This document shows positions 16,433 to 24,763 of a DNA stretch of 35,502 bases, in pieces. Numbering within the stretch: position 1 is the stretch's first letter; each line of letters starts with the position of its first letter. This DNA comes from Chryseobacterium sp. FP211-J200 (GTDB lineage Bacteria > Bacteroidota > Bacteroidia > Flavobacteriales > Weeksellaceae), in NCBI RefSeq assembly GCF_001643375.1, contig NZ_LSHB01000020.1:1-35502 (forward strand), in the 5' to 3' direction. The notes beneath the pieces were generated by a model. That model searched no databases, was not told where the DNA came from, and worked only from the letters and a program-made list of their open reading frames with translations. A program made the translations under genes and the position numbers.

Positions 16433-18763
16433 TCAAACCACTTTCACAAACTCATAATCAACTTCCGTCGCCTTATAATTTACAGCAACTCGCAAAGCTT
16501 TCAAACCATTGATTCCCTGAAGGTCTTCTACTTCCAATTCCTCAATATGAGATTCTAAGATATTCTGATCTTGTAGAATTTTTATCAATTTGATGTAATC
16601 TTGTCTTTCTTTTTCCTGAGAGAAAATAATGCTGATCTTTCCAGGCTGCGTAATTCTTTCAGTTGAATTTTTGATTGTTGATTTGTCGATGCGTTTTTTG
16701 ATCATTTCGTACCGCGCATTGTAGCTTCCATCTACGTCAAAACGCTTTTCATCCATCCGGAATCTGATGCTGATCGGCGTACTGTAAACCAAGATCAAAG
16801 AAGAAACATCCAAAGAAAATTCCAGATTTTTTCGGAATTGATTGTACTGTAATTCACTTTCGCAAAGAACACGCAATTGCCACAATCTCAAGTTTTTCAA
16901 AAATACCGGATCGTAAGTCAAATCAGGTGCAATAGATGACCCGATGTACATATTATGCTCTACGCCATCCGTTTTGAATCGCTCATAATAGAACGGAAAA
17001 CGCAATTGCTGCTCTTCCTGTCTTTTGTCCAGAATATCAGCCAGATTTTTATTGATGGAGGACAGACTCTCATCAAATTTTCTGCGGAAATCATAAACCA
17101 TATTGGTTCTCGGATCCAACTTTTTGAAGTAATCTGTGACCAATTGATTATACTCGATATTTTGAAGTTTTAACGACTCAAACAAAGGATGGATCTCCGA
17201 AAGTATAAAGGTCTGAACCATATTTTCTGTGTCCGCTTTGATATCCGTTTGAAGTAATTCTCGATAATAATTCAGTTTATTATCAAAGACATCCAACTCA
17301 TTTTCTGAAGCGAATTTTGAAAGTAATTCCGAGATCAATTCCAACTGAATTTCCAGATCTTGTTTGATGACGAGATTTCTGGAAACCGAAGAATTACGAA
17401 CATCTGTCTGCCCGAAAAGTGGCGTCAATTCCTGAAAACTGATATTCCTGTAAGGCAGATCAAATTCTGCATTATAAAATCCAATATGACGCTCCGCCTC
17501 TTGTCGGAACTTCCAATAAACACTTGGATGTATCGAGGTATATTCACGCTGAATAATGGCTTGGATTCTCGTTTCAATACCCGTGTAGAGCCTGTCCATC
17601 GTATCTACCAAGTAAGGCATTACGATTTCCATTTTGTTCGCATTGATACTGTTCAGTAATTTCTTTTTGGAAACCAATTCTACAATTCCAAGGATTTTTT
17701 TTTCCTTGATGATTGGTGCAAAAATGGCACTTTTGATTCCGGCTTCGTACAATTGTTTTGCCATTTGGCTCTCAGGATATTCCTGAAAACTAATGTCCAC
17801 ATCAGAAACGCTGAAGTATTTTTTAGAATCTACCAACGTGTTGAAATTCTTTTCGCAAAGCATTTCATTCTTACAATCTCTAGGATCGGATGTCAAGATA
17901 AAACTGTCCATGATCCCATTGATCGGACTTCTTACAAATTTGTTATCCTCATGATTGATTGCCGTGTAACCCACTTCCAGATCGGCAACCTGAAAGATGG
18001 AGCGGAAAATAGTATTGAGTTCGGCTTTCAGATTTTTATCATCTTCAATATTGATGAGTTTGCTTTTCAGATTTGAGATGGCACTTTCAGTAGTTGCATC
18101 GAAGAAGCTGATGACCGCAAAACCTTTCAGCTCCCAACTTTCTGCAGGAAATTTCTTTTTCCAAAGTTCGTGGTCTTCAAAATTATCAAGCAATTCTGAG
18201 ATCTCATCTTCCGATAATCTGTTAAAATTCTCCCTTGGATTGACCTCGATAAAATCTACATTATTAAGGAAACGATAATGGTTTACGATGCCTTCTTCAT
18301 TCGGAATATCGAAGATAAATGGCATTGCAAAATTGAGCTGCACATTGTAATAATCCCTCAAAACAATACAGCAACACATCACATAAAAACGATGCGGATC
18401 CATATCCTTGATCAGCATATCAAAATTTTCTCCTGCTTTTTTGATGATCGTTTGAAACCGTTCTGTAGGATTGAAAAAGAAATTATAAAAAGGAAAACCG
18501 ATGGCCTTGATCTCATTTTTCGTGAGCATTGGCGGGAAAAGATCCTTCAGAAGGTCTTTCATCAATACTTCATTTTTCACGAAGAAGTCAAGGTCGGCAA
18601 TGCCGTCTTTCAGTTCGGGAAAGTCTTTTATTCTTTCCAAAATATTTTTGTGAGAAACTGCATAATCAGCATTTTGAAAAGCTTCCGATTCCATTTTTTG
18701 GATCAGTTTTTCAAAGGATAATTTCAGTTTAAAGGGGCTTTCGTAAACGGCTTGGAATTCCAT
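16433..18763 (-). CDS. Large GAF-domain protein
   Basis: This is a 776-residue cytoplasmic protein whose function is not established. The start is placed at the ATG of MEFQAVYESPFKLKL; a TTG five codons upstream (18778) is less likely. A GAF-like segment lies at about 250-400 (KKYFSVSDVDIS, AGIKSAIFAPIIKEKKILGIVEL), a typical small-molecule or redox-sensing fold. The flanking regions are helical, with a cysteine cluster MCCCIVL (about 152-158). No histidine kinase, GGDEF or DNA-binding domain is attached, so any output would be through a partner. It is monocistronic, with an AT-rich repeat-bearing gap before it. Confidence 0.75.
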   Translation of the reverse strand: MEFQAVYESPFKLKLSFEKLIQKMESEAFQNADYAVSHKNILERIKDFPELKDGIADLDFFVKNEVLMKDLLKDLFPPMLTKNEIKAIGFPFYNFFFNPTERFQTIIKKAGENFDMLIKDMDPHRFYVMCCCIVLRDYYNVQLNFAMPFIFDIPNEEGIVNHYRFLNNVDFIEVNPRENFNRLSEDEISELLDNFEDHELWKKKFPAESWELKGFAVISFFDATTESAISNLKSKLINIEDDKNLKAELNTIFRSIFQVADLEVGYTAINHEDNKFVRSPINGIMDSFILTSDPRDCKNEMLCEKNFNTLVDSKKYFSVSDVDISFQEYPESQMAKQLYEAGIKSAIFAPIIKEKKILGIVELVSKKKLLNSINANKMEIVMPYLVDTMDRLYTGIETRIQAIIQREYTSIHPSVYWKFRQEAERHIGFYNAEFDLPYRNISFQELTPLFGQTDVRNSSVSRNLVIKQDLEIQLELISELLSKFASENELDVFDNKLNYYRELLQTDIKADTENMVQTFILSEIHPLFESLKLQNIEYNQLVTDYFKKLDPRTNMVYDFRRKFDESLSSINKNLADILDKRQEEQQLRFPFYYERFKTDGVEHNMYIGSSIAPDLTYDPVFLKNLRLWQLRVLCESELQYNQFRKNLEFSLDVSSLILVYSTPISIRFRMDEKRFDVDGSYNARYEMIKKRIDKSTIKNSTERITQPGKISIIFSQEKERQDYIKLIKILQDQNILESHIEELEVEDLQGINGLKALRVAVNYKATEVDYEFVKVV

Positions 18764-18839
18764 GAGGGTAAAAATCAATGCAAATGTAAGAATTAGGAAT
18801 ATATTAATAAAGTCGATTCAAAATTCAAAATACTTTAAT

Positions 18840-18982
18840 TCAATTTAACAGTACAACAATCTAAAAGTGTAACAATTTAATAATGAATCGAATAGTTAAT
18901 ATTAAATATTATAAAAGTAACGTGATTACAAATTATCATATTTATCTATTGTTACATTGTTATATTTTTGAATTGGTACATT
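18840..18982. repeat. AT-rich repeated words forming an imperfect long inverted repeat
   Basis: The left part (18840-18880) is built from words such as AGTACAACAATCTAAAAGTG and TGTAACAATTTAA. The right part (18948-18982) has ATTGTTACATTGTTAT and AATTGGTACATTA, their approximate complement. The arms are about 70 bp apart, and the right one overlaps the rlmN promoter region. Confidence 0.45.
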
Positions 18983-18996
18983 ATCCCGTATCTTTG
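18967..18996 (+). promoter_or_regulatory. rlmN promoter
   Basis: A TTTG -33 element (18967-18970) and a perfect TATCTTTG -7 box (18989-18996) are separated by 18 bp. Transcription would begin near 19003, about 11 nt before the TTG start codon. Confidence 0.75.
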
Positions 18997-19013
18997 CAAA
19001 AAATTTCAGAACA

Positions 19014-20048
19014 TTGAAGGACATCAGAACACTTAACCTAGATCAGATCAAAGACTATTTCGGTACGATTGGCGAAAAACCTTTCCGTGCCAAGCAAGTT
19101 TATGATTGGCTTTGGAGCAAGAATATGCATTCCTTTGATGAGATGACGAATCTTTCTAAGGAACTAAGAGAAAATCTGACCCGTGATTTTTTCATCAATC
19201 CGATCTCTGTCGACCTGTTACAAAAATCCACAGACGGAACTATCAAAAATGGCGTAAAGCTTCATGATGGATTGATGGTAGAATCTGTTCTAATTCCGAC
19301 AGAATCCAGAAGCACAGCCTGCGTTTCCTCACAAGTTGGCTGTTCATTGAATTGTGAATTTTGCGCAACGGCGAAACTTAAGAGAATGCGAAATCTGGAA
19401 GTTGCAGAAATCGTAGATCAGGTTGCATTAATTGATCGACAAAGTAAAGAATATTTCGACAGACCACTCACGAACATTGTGTTTATGGGAATGGGCGAAC
19501 CGATGATGAATTACAAAAACGTTGTCGAAGCCATTCACAAGATCACAAAACCAGAAGGATTGGGAATGTCGCCAAGAAGAATCACCGTTTCCACATCCGG
19601 AATTCCGAAGATGATAAAAATGCTGGCCGATGAAGAGATCAAAGTAAAATTAGCTTTGTCTTTACACTCTGCAATCGAGCACAAAAGAAATGACATTATG
19701 CCATTTTCCGAGAAATTTCCTTTGACAGACATTATGGATTCTTTGCAATATTGGTATCAGAAAACTGGCTCTCCTATTACTTTCGAGTATTGCGTTTGGA
19801 AAGGCATCAACGATGGCGATGAAGATATCAAAGCTTTGATCAGATATTGCCGACAAGTTCCCAGTAAAGTCAATTTGATCCAGTACAATCCAATTGGTGA
19901 AGGTAAATTTGACCACAGAAGTGTTGCAGCAGAAGAAAAATACGTCCGTGAACTGGAAAAAGCAGGCATCACTATTATGGTGAGAAAAAGCCGTGGTGGC
20001 GATATTGATGCAGCTTGTGGACAATTGGCGAATAAATCTGCGGAATAA
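19014..20048 (+). CDS. rlmN: 23S rRNA (adenine-C2)-methyltransferase RlmN
   Basis: RlmN is a radical-SAM enzyme that methylates C2 of A2503 in 23S rRNA and A37 of some tRNAs. The 344-residue protein has the normal length. The radical SAM cluster motif is CSLNCEFC (Cys110, Cys114, Cys117), preceded by TACVSSQVG (Cys103). GMGEPMMNY, the SLHSAIEHKRNDIMPF stretch and the C-terminal GGDIDAACGQLA with Cys335, the usual methyl-carrying cysteine, are present. Translation starts at TTG: MKDIRTLNLDQIKDYF fits the family start, and no ATG lies between the promoter and this point. Confidence 0.96.
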   Translation: MKDIRTLNLDQIKDYFGTIGEKPFRAKQVYDWLWSKNMHSFDEMTNLSKELRENLTRDFFINPISVDLLQKSTDGTIKNGVKLHDGLMVESVLIPTESRSTACVSSQVGCSLNCEFCATAKLKRMRNLEVAEIVDQVALIDRQSKEYFDRPLTNIVFMGMGEPMMNYKNVVEAIHKITKPEGLGMSPRRITVSTSGIPKMIKMLADEEIKVKLALSLHSAIEHKRNDIMPFSEKFPLTDIMDSLQYWYQKTGSPITFEYCVWKGINDGDEDIKALIRYCRQVPSKVNLIQYNPIGEGKFDHRSVAAEEKYVRELEKAGITIMVRKSRGGDIDAACGQLANKSAE

Positions 20049-20114
20049 TTTTCTTTAACAATCTTTTAATCCATTAAGTTTTTCCTTCCAAAGATCAATT
20101 CATAATTTTACACT

Positions 20115-20627
20115 ATGAAGACGATTTTAGTAGATATGGACGGCGTTCTTGCCAACACAAACCAACATTTCATCGATTACGAATACAAACGAAACGGAAA
20201 CCAAATTCTTTGGGAAAACATTTCCGGACTATTGGAAGAAGTTGCTTTCCCCAATTTCTTAGAAGATGTGAATTCCAAAGGTTTTTTCAGAACCGTTCCA
20301 GTGACAGAAAACGCTGTGAAAGCTTTGAAATATTTGAATGAAAAATACAATGTTTTAATTGTTTCTTCTGCGACAGAATTCCCAAACAGTCTTACGGAAA
20401 AAGCAGAATGGTTGGGCGAGCACTTCCCTTTTATCAGCTGGAAACAAATGATCTTCTGTGGACGAAAAGACTTTATCATCGGTGATATTATGATTGACGA
20501 CCACCCTAAAAACCTGAATTTATTTCCTGGTCAAAGAATTATTTTTCCTCAACCTCACAACGCAAATGCAGTCGTAGAAAATTCCATGAGAGTTTCCGGC
20601 TGGGATGATATTATGAATATTCTGTAA
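20115..20627 (+). CDS. HAD-superfamily 5'(3')-deoxyribonucleotidase-like protein
   Basis: This 170-residue cytoplasmic phosphatase probably dephosphorylates (deoxy)pyrimidine nucleotides. HAD motif I is VDMDGVLA (Asp7 nucleophile, Asp9). Motif II is in VLIVSSATEFP, and the late acidic motif is GDIMIDDHPKNL, as in the NT5C family. The length also fits that family. The next gene starts 9 bp after its stop, so the two are likely co-transcribed. Substrate choice cannot be read from the sequence. Confidence 0.85.
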   Translation: MKTILVDMDGVLANTNQHFIDYEYKRNGNQILWENISGLLEEVAFPNFLEDVNSKGFFRTVPVTENAVKALKYLNEKYNVLIVSSATEFPNSLTEKAEWLGEHFPFISWKQMIFCGRKDFIIGDIMIDDHPKNLNLFPGQRIIFPQPHNANAVVENSMRVSGWDDIMNIL

Positions 20628-20636
20628 GTTCGCGAT

Positions 20637-21518
20637 ATGAAAAAACAGATTCTATTTTTATTCGTTTTTCTTTTTACTTTACAAGTTTCTGCGCAGAAAA
20701 CTCAACGATTAAATCTTAAAAAATATAAGATCGCAGTCATGAGCGATTCTTTGAGAGAAAGTTCTGGCTTGACGAATCTGGACGGAAGATTGTTCTCCTT
20801 CAATGACAGCGGAAATACAAGTGAAATCTTCGAGATAAAACCAGGAAGTTCATTCATCGAAAAGACTTTTCAAACTGGTCTCACAAATCTCGATTGGGAA
20901 GCAATCACGAATGATGGCAAGAGTTTCTACATCGGAGAATTTGGGAATAATCTAGGAACGAGGAAAGATCTAAAAGTTTATCAAGTTCCTTTTAAGAATG
21001 ATTCTCTGATTGCAGATTCGATAAAAATAATTCCGTTTCATTATCCCGAACAAATTGATTTTACACCAAAAAATATCAGTAATAATTTTGATGCAGAAGC
21101 AATGATTTCCCTAGATGGAAACATTCATCTTTTTACGAAAGAATGGGTGACCAATACCGTTTCGCATTATTTGATTGATAAAAATCTGACGGAAAATCAG
21201 CCAGCACAGAAATTGGAAAGTTTTGATACGGGATTTGTGGTAACGGATGCTTCTGTTTTTGACAACAAACTGTACGTTGTTGGTTACACGAAAAAAGCGA
21301 ACGTCTTTCTGATGGTTTTTGAGAAAGATGAAAATGGCAATCTTTTCTTTAACAAACCCTTAAAAAAGTTTGCTTTGGGAAGAGCTTTCAACATTGGACA
21401 AATTGAAGGAATTACTGCGACTGAAAAAGGAATCTATATTTCCGGCGAAAGATTCAATATAAAAATCAAAAAAGTGCCTCAAAGTCTTTATTTTATTCCT
21501 TTTAAAGATCTAGAATAA
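20637..21518 (+). CDS. Exported propeller-like protein of unknown function, paralogue of the 9319 gene
   Basis: This 293-residue protein has a Sec signal peptide (MKKQILFLFVFLFTLQVSAQ) with probable cleavage around residue 19-20 and no lipobox. The mature part resembles a beta-propeller, with repeated turns such as SSGLTNLDGRLFSFNDSGN, DWEAITNDGKSFYIGEFGNN and IEGITATEKGIYISGE. Motifs shared with the 9319 product (YIG-[DE]-FGNN, YPEQ, LFTK) show common descent. It follows the nucleotidase gene by 9 bp, and repeat copy C lies behind it. No catalytic residues are recognised. Confidence 0.78.
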   Translation: MKKQILFLFVFLFTLQVSAQKTQRLNLKKYKIAVMSDSLRESSGLTNLDGRLFSFNDSGNTSEIFEIKPGSSFIEKTFQTGLTNLDWEAITNDGKSFYIGEFGNNLGTRKDLKVYQVPFKNDSLIADSIKIIPFHYPEQIDFTPKNISNNFDAEAMISLDGNIHLFTKEWVTNTVSHYLIDKNLTENQPAQKLESFDTGFVVTDASVFDNKLYVVGYTKKANVFLMVFEKDENGNLFFNKPLKKFALGRAFNIGQIEGITATEKGIYISGERFNIKIKKVPQSLYFIPFKDLE

Positions 21519-21570
21519 TTATATTTGTAGAATAGTTTTTTGGGTGAATCGATAGACCAATCGTCAACAT

Positions 21571-21628
21571 AGCCCCGATTGCAGTGGAAATCCTTTTTTG
21601 CAAAAAAAGATTGCAACGGAAAGCGGGT
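21571..21628. repeat. Dispersed palindromic intergenic repeat, copy C (minimal)
   Basis: This is the loop-less version of copies A and B. TTTTTTGCAAAAAAA forms the centre, flanked by CCCGATTGCAGTGGAAATCC on the left and GATTGCAACGGAAAGCGGG on the right. The half-motifs GATTGCAGTGGAAA (21577-21590) and GATTGCAACGGAAA (21609-21622) agree at 12 of 14 positions in direct orientation. It occupies the gap between the 20637 gene and the prenyltransferase gene. Confidence 0.75.
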
Positions 21629-21692
21629 TGGACAAGTGAATAGAAATACCAAACGTCTTGCTCCAAAAAAACATAATCTCTAAAGGCAAAAA

Positions 21693-22670
21693 GTGGCAAA
21701 TACTGTAGAATTAATCAAGGCTCCGATCGCTGATGAAATGAAACTTTTCGAGCAAAAGTTTTACGAATCTATGAAAAGTAATGTTGCTCTGCTGGATAAA
21801 GTTACGCGCTTCATCGTGACCACAAAAGGGAAACAGATGCGCCCAATGTTTGTATTTCTCTGCGCAAAACTAGTCGGAAATGTGAACGAAAAAACCTTCC
21901 GTGGCGCAAGTATGATCGAGCTGATCCACACGGCGACCTTGGTGCACGATGATGTTGTGGATGAGAGTTTCAAACGTCGCAATTTCTTTTCTATCAATGC
22001 ACTTTGGAAGAATAAAATTGCGGTTTTGGTCGGCGATTATTTGCTTTCAAAATCGGTTTTGCTTTCTACGGACAACAAAGATTACGACCTTTTGGCTGTG
22101 ATCGCAAGGACGATCCGGGAAATGTCTGAAGGCGAATTGCTTCAACTTGAAAAAGCGCGAAAACTGGATATTACGGAGGATGTTTATTATGAGATCATCC
22201 GTCAGAAAACTGCAACTCTGATTGCGGCGTGTTGTGAAGTTGGCGTTCTTTCCAACAATGTGGACGAAGCGACTGCGAAAAAAATGCAGGAATTCGGGAC
22301 CTACACAGGAATGGCTTTTCAGATCAAGGATGACCTTTTTGATTATCAAACCAGCAATATCATTGGGAAACCAGTTGGAATTGACATCAAGGAACAGAAG
22401 ATGACTTTGCCATTGATCTATACTTTGAAGAATGCAAGTCCTGAGAACTACAAAAAATATTTCGCAACGATAAAGCGTTATAATAACGATTCCAAAAAAG
22501 TGCGTGAATTGGTGGAATTCGTAAAGTCTTCCGGCGGAATGGATTATGCGATCCAAACGATGAAGGATTACCAACAGAAAGCATTGGCCATCTTAGCAGA
22601 ATTCCCTGATAACGAAGCGAAGGAATCTTTAAAACTGATGCTGGATTACGTGATCAGCAGAAAATTGTAA
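21693..22670 (+). CDS. Trans-type polyprenyl diphosphate synthase
   Basis: This 325-residue enzyme extends farnesyl or geranylgeranyl diphosphate with isopentenyl diphosphate, most likely to make the menaquinone side chain. Both aspartate-rich motifs are intact: HDDVVDESFKRR (Asp86, Asp87, Asp90) and QIKDDLFDYQ (Asp213, Asp214, Asp217). KGKQMRP (45-51) supplies the diphosphate-binding basic residues. The start is GTG: MANTVELIKAPIADEM matches the expected family N-terminus, whereas the first ATG is 15 codons later. Chain length cannot be predicted safely. It is preceded by repeat copy C and ends 20 bp from the convergent response-regulator fragment. Confidence 0.92.
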   Translation: MANTVELIKAPIADEMKLFEQKFYESMKSNVALLDKVTRFIVTTKGKQMRPMFVFLCAKLVGNVNEKTFRGASMIELIHTATLVHDDVVDESFKRRNFFSINALWKNKIAVLVGDYLLSKSVLLSTDNKDYDLLAVIARTIREMSEGELLQLEKARKLDITEDVYYEIIRQKTATLIAACCEVGVLSNNVDEATAKKMQEFGTYTGMAFQIKDDLFDYQTSNIIGKPVGIDIKEQKMTLPLIYTLKNASPENYKKYFATIKRYNNDSKKVRELVEFVKSSGGMDYAIQTMKDYQQKALAILAEFPDNEAKESLKLMLDYVISRKL

Positions 22671-22690
22671 AATTTTTCAGTAAGCCGAAA

Positions 22691-22984
22691 CTACTCTGGA
22701 AACTCCACTTTGAATCCTATTCCACGAACGGACTCGAATCTGATCCTGTGATCTTTTTGCAAATATTTCCTAAGCCTTGTCATGAAAACATCTAGACTTC
22801 TGCCAAAAAAATAATCATTTTCGCCCCAGAGATTTTCCAGAATTTCTTTTCTGTTGATGATGTTTTGATTGTTTCTGGAAAGCAAAAGCAAGAGTTCTGA
22901 TTCTTTTTCCGTGAGTTGAAAATTTTCTATTCCAAAACTTAATTTGAACTGCGACGGGAAGAATGAATAATTTCCAATTTTCAC
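22691..22984 (-). pseudogene. OmpR-type DNA-binding half of a response regulator, separated by an amber codon
   Basis: This 97-residue stretch is the winged-helix (Trans_reg_C) output domain of an OmpR/PhoB regulator: ENFQLTEKESELLLLL, RKEILENLWGEN, the recognition-helix region RSLDVFMTRLRKYL, and FESVRGIGFKVEF at the end. It is in the same frame as the receiver gene 23000-23368, separated only by TAG (23000-23002) and five codons. A GTG at 22984 could allow re-initiation, producing a receiver-less DNA-binding protein. Otherwise this is the lost 3' half of a nonsense-mutated gene. Restoring the one codon gives a normal regulator of about 225 residues. Confidence 0.85.
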
Positions 22985-22999
22985 AATATCGTTGATAGG

Positions 23000-23368
23000 C
23001 TAAGTTTGTCGTTTGAGTATATTTTTGATTCTTAAGATCAACTCTTCCGGTTCGCAAGGTTTTGTGATGTAATCGTCAGCACCAAGTTTTAATTCAAGGA
23101 TTTTATCGATGCTTTGGCCCTTCGCAGTGAGAAAAAGAAACGGAATTTCTGATATTTTTCTGATCTCTTTTGAAAGCTCAAAACCGTCCATAAATGGAAG
23201 CATTACGTCCAAAATTGCCAATTGGTAATCTTGGATAATTTGTTTATTGCTCAAGATCAATTCAGGATTTGGAATCCAATTGACCTCGAAATCTGAGAAT
23301 TCCAGATACTGTTTCAAAACCATTCCCAGATCGGGATCGTCTTCTACCAAAAGGATTTTAGTTTTCAT
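23000..23368 (-). CDS. Response-regulator receiver domain (truncated OmpR-family regulator)
   Basis: This 122-residue receiver has the acidic pocket ILLVEDDPD, phospho-acceptor Asp54 in LAILDVMLPFMDG, Thr81 in FLFLTAKG and Lys103 in YITKPCEPEEL. It ends at an in-frame TAG directly where the inter-domain linker would begin. The DNA-binding domain continues in the same frame after the stop. The start overlaps the kinase stop by 11 bp, so kinase and regulator are translationally coupled. As read, the product could accept phosphate but not bind DNA. Confidence 0.88.
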   Translation of the reverse strand: MKTKILLVEDDPDLGMVLKQYLEFSDFEVNWIPNPELILSNKQIIQDYQLAILDVMLPFMDGFELSKEIRKISEIPFLFLTAKGQSIDKILELKLGADDYITKPCEPEELILRIKNILKRQT

Positions 23369-24659
23369 TTGGAATGTGGATTTTAAAAGTTACGCCTTTG
23401 TCCGGATTGGATCTTACTGAAATTTTTCCTTTGTATTTATCAACGATGGATTTTACCAAGAACAATCCGACGCCCAAACCATTGATGTTCAGATTTTCGG
23501 TTCTGGAGACGCGGTAATATTTATCAAAAATAGGTTTTTGTTCGTCTTTTGGGATTCCAATTCCATCATCGGAGATTTCGATTTCAAGATTTTTATTAAT
23601 GATAATATCAAGGTTTTTCGCACCGTATTTAACTGAATTGTCGATGAGATTGTCCATGATCTGTACGAAATCATTTTGACGAATAATTGTATTTGTAACC
23701 GCATTAAAATCGATATTAAAGTTGATATGATCATGAGTTTTCTTAATATTTGAAAAGTAATTCTCCATTCCATTTTTGTCAATCAAATTATCTTCCGACC
23801 CAGAATGATGTATGGAATTTACAATATGTTCCAGACGTTTGATCTGTCTTTGGAGCAAAGTTTTAGTTTCGGAATCTGAAGTTTGAACAATGGAAAATTT
23901 CAAAGTTGTGATTGGTGTATTCAGTTCGTGTGCAATGGAATCTATTGTGGTGTGAAGTTGCGAGATTTTCTTTTCCTGGAGATTCAGATTTTTCAAGCTG
24001 TTCCGAAATAAATAAACAATTAAAATTACAATCAATAAACTAATGACAATCAATGGTATCACTTTCTTATAAATGAGAAAATCGATGTTGAGTAATTGAT
24101 AATAAGACTTGGATTGGATCTTGTAATCATATTTCTCGTCTAGATTTGTATCTGTATTTTCTTTGGACTGGTGGCTGGACCATTTGCTTTCTGCAATCAG
24201 ATTGGGCTTGGAAAGTTTTTTTGCCGTTTGGAATAGAATGATCGCCCTATTTTTTGGGAGCAGTTCTTTACGTTGTACTTGATCAAAAACCGAGTAGATC
24301 TCATTTTTCATTGCAATCTCCAAACCAGAATCGGCTGAATTTTTCTTTATTAATTCTTCTAATTTCTCGCTATACAATGCTTCGGAAGAATATACTTTTT
24401 CAGGGAATATGATTTTTTCTTTTTGAATTCCGATTCCTTTTTTAATTCTTTCAAAATCACCGATCAGCTGATTGTCATTCGCATCAGTATCGTACTTATC
24501 CATCTCATTCATCACTTTATCGGCAATCGATCTGGCTTGTCGGTTTAGGTCTTTCTCTTCGAGACGATAAGAATTGTAGATATAATACGCCTGAAGCGCA
24601 ACCAGAACAATCAGGCTAAATGTAAACAAAATAACGGTGATGCTTCTCTTGCGATTCAT
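23358..24659 (-). CDS. Two-component sensor histidine kinase
   Basis: This 433-residue inner-membrane sensor has TM1 at about 7-28, an extracytoplasmic domain of about 170 residues (30-200) without a recognised fold, and TM2 at about 200-218. The kinase core has the H-box SIAHELNTPI (His244), the N-box MDNLIDNSVKYG, the G1 box ISDDGIGIP and the G2 box GLGVGLFLVKSI. It overlaps the response-regulator gene and is divergent from an outer-membrane receptor-like gene. That layout suggests the pair controls this receptor in response to an envelope signal. All catalytic boxes look intact although the partner regulator is split. Confidence 0.93.
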   Translation of the reverse strand: MNRKRSITVILFTFSLIVLVALQAYYIYNSYRLEEKDLNRQARSIADKVMNEMDKYDTDANDNQLIGDFERIKKGIGIQKEKIIFPEKVYSSEALYSEKLEELIKKNSADSGLEIAMKNEIYSVFDQVQRKELLPKNRAIILFQTAKKLSKPNLIAESKWSSHQSKENTDTNLDEKYDYKIQSKSYYQLLNIDFLIYKKVIPLIVISLLIVILIVYLFRNSLKNLNLQEKKISQLHTTIDSIAHELNTPITTLKFSIVQTSDSETKTLLQRQIKRLEHIVNSIHHSGSEDNLIDKNGMENYFSNIKKTHDHINFNIDFNAVTNTIIRQNDFVQIMDNLIDNSVKYGAKNLDIIINKNLEIEISDDGIGIPKDEQKPIFDKYYRVSRTENLNINGLGVGLFLVKSIVDKYKGKISVRSNPDKGVTFKIHIPNEN

Positions 24660-24697
24660 ATTTCAAAAGTACAATCAATTTTTTATCAAAACCACCA

Positions 24698-24724
24698 TTA
24701 ACCGTCCGTTAACCCTTCATTAAC
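24698..24724. promoter_or_regulatory. Array of three TTAAC direct repeats, probable response-regulator operator
   Basis: TTAAC occurs at 24698-24702, 24709-24713 and 24720-24724, exactly 11 bp apart, about one helical turn, as is usual for OmpR-family sites. The array sits in the 104-bp gap between the two-component genes and the receptor gene, roughly where the -33 region of the receptor promoter would be. Binding is inferred, not shown. Confidence 0.55.
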
Positions 24725-24763
24725 AAAACTTAGAAGCAAACTGTCTCAATTTTGGAAAAAATT

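Noticed and set aside
18840-18982. CRISPR array
   Set aside because: The repeated words are short, variable and in both orientations, with no regular spacer length and no cas genes in the window.
22047-22574. Minus-strand 175-codon frame opposite the prenyltransferase gene
   Set aside because: The sense strand carries both intact DDxxD motifs; the antisense product is cysteine-, histidine- and phenylalanine-rich noise.
24752-24763. TTG start for the receptor gene
   Set aside because: The signal peptide is well formed from the ATG at 24764 or 24770; the TTG only adds residues before it.
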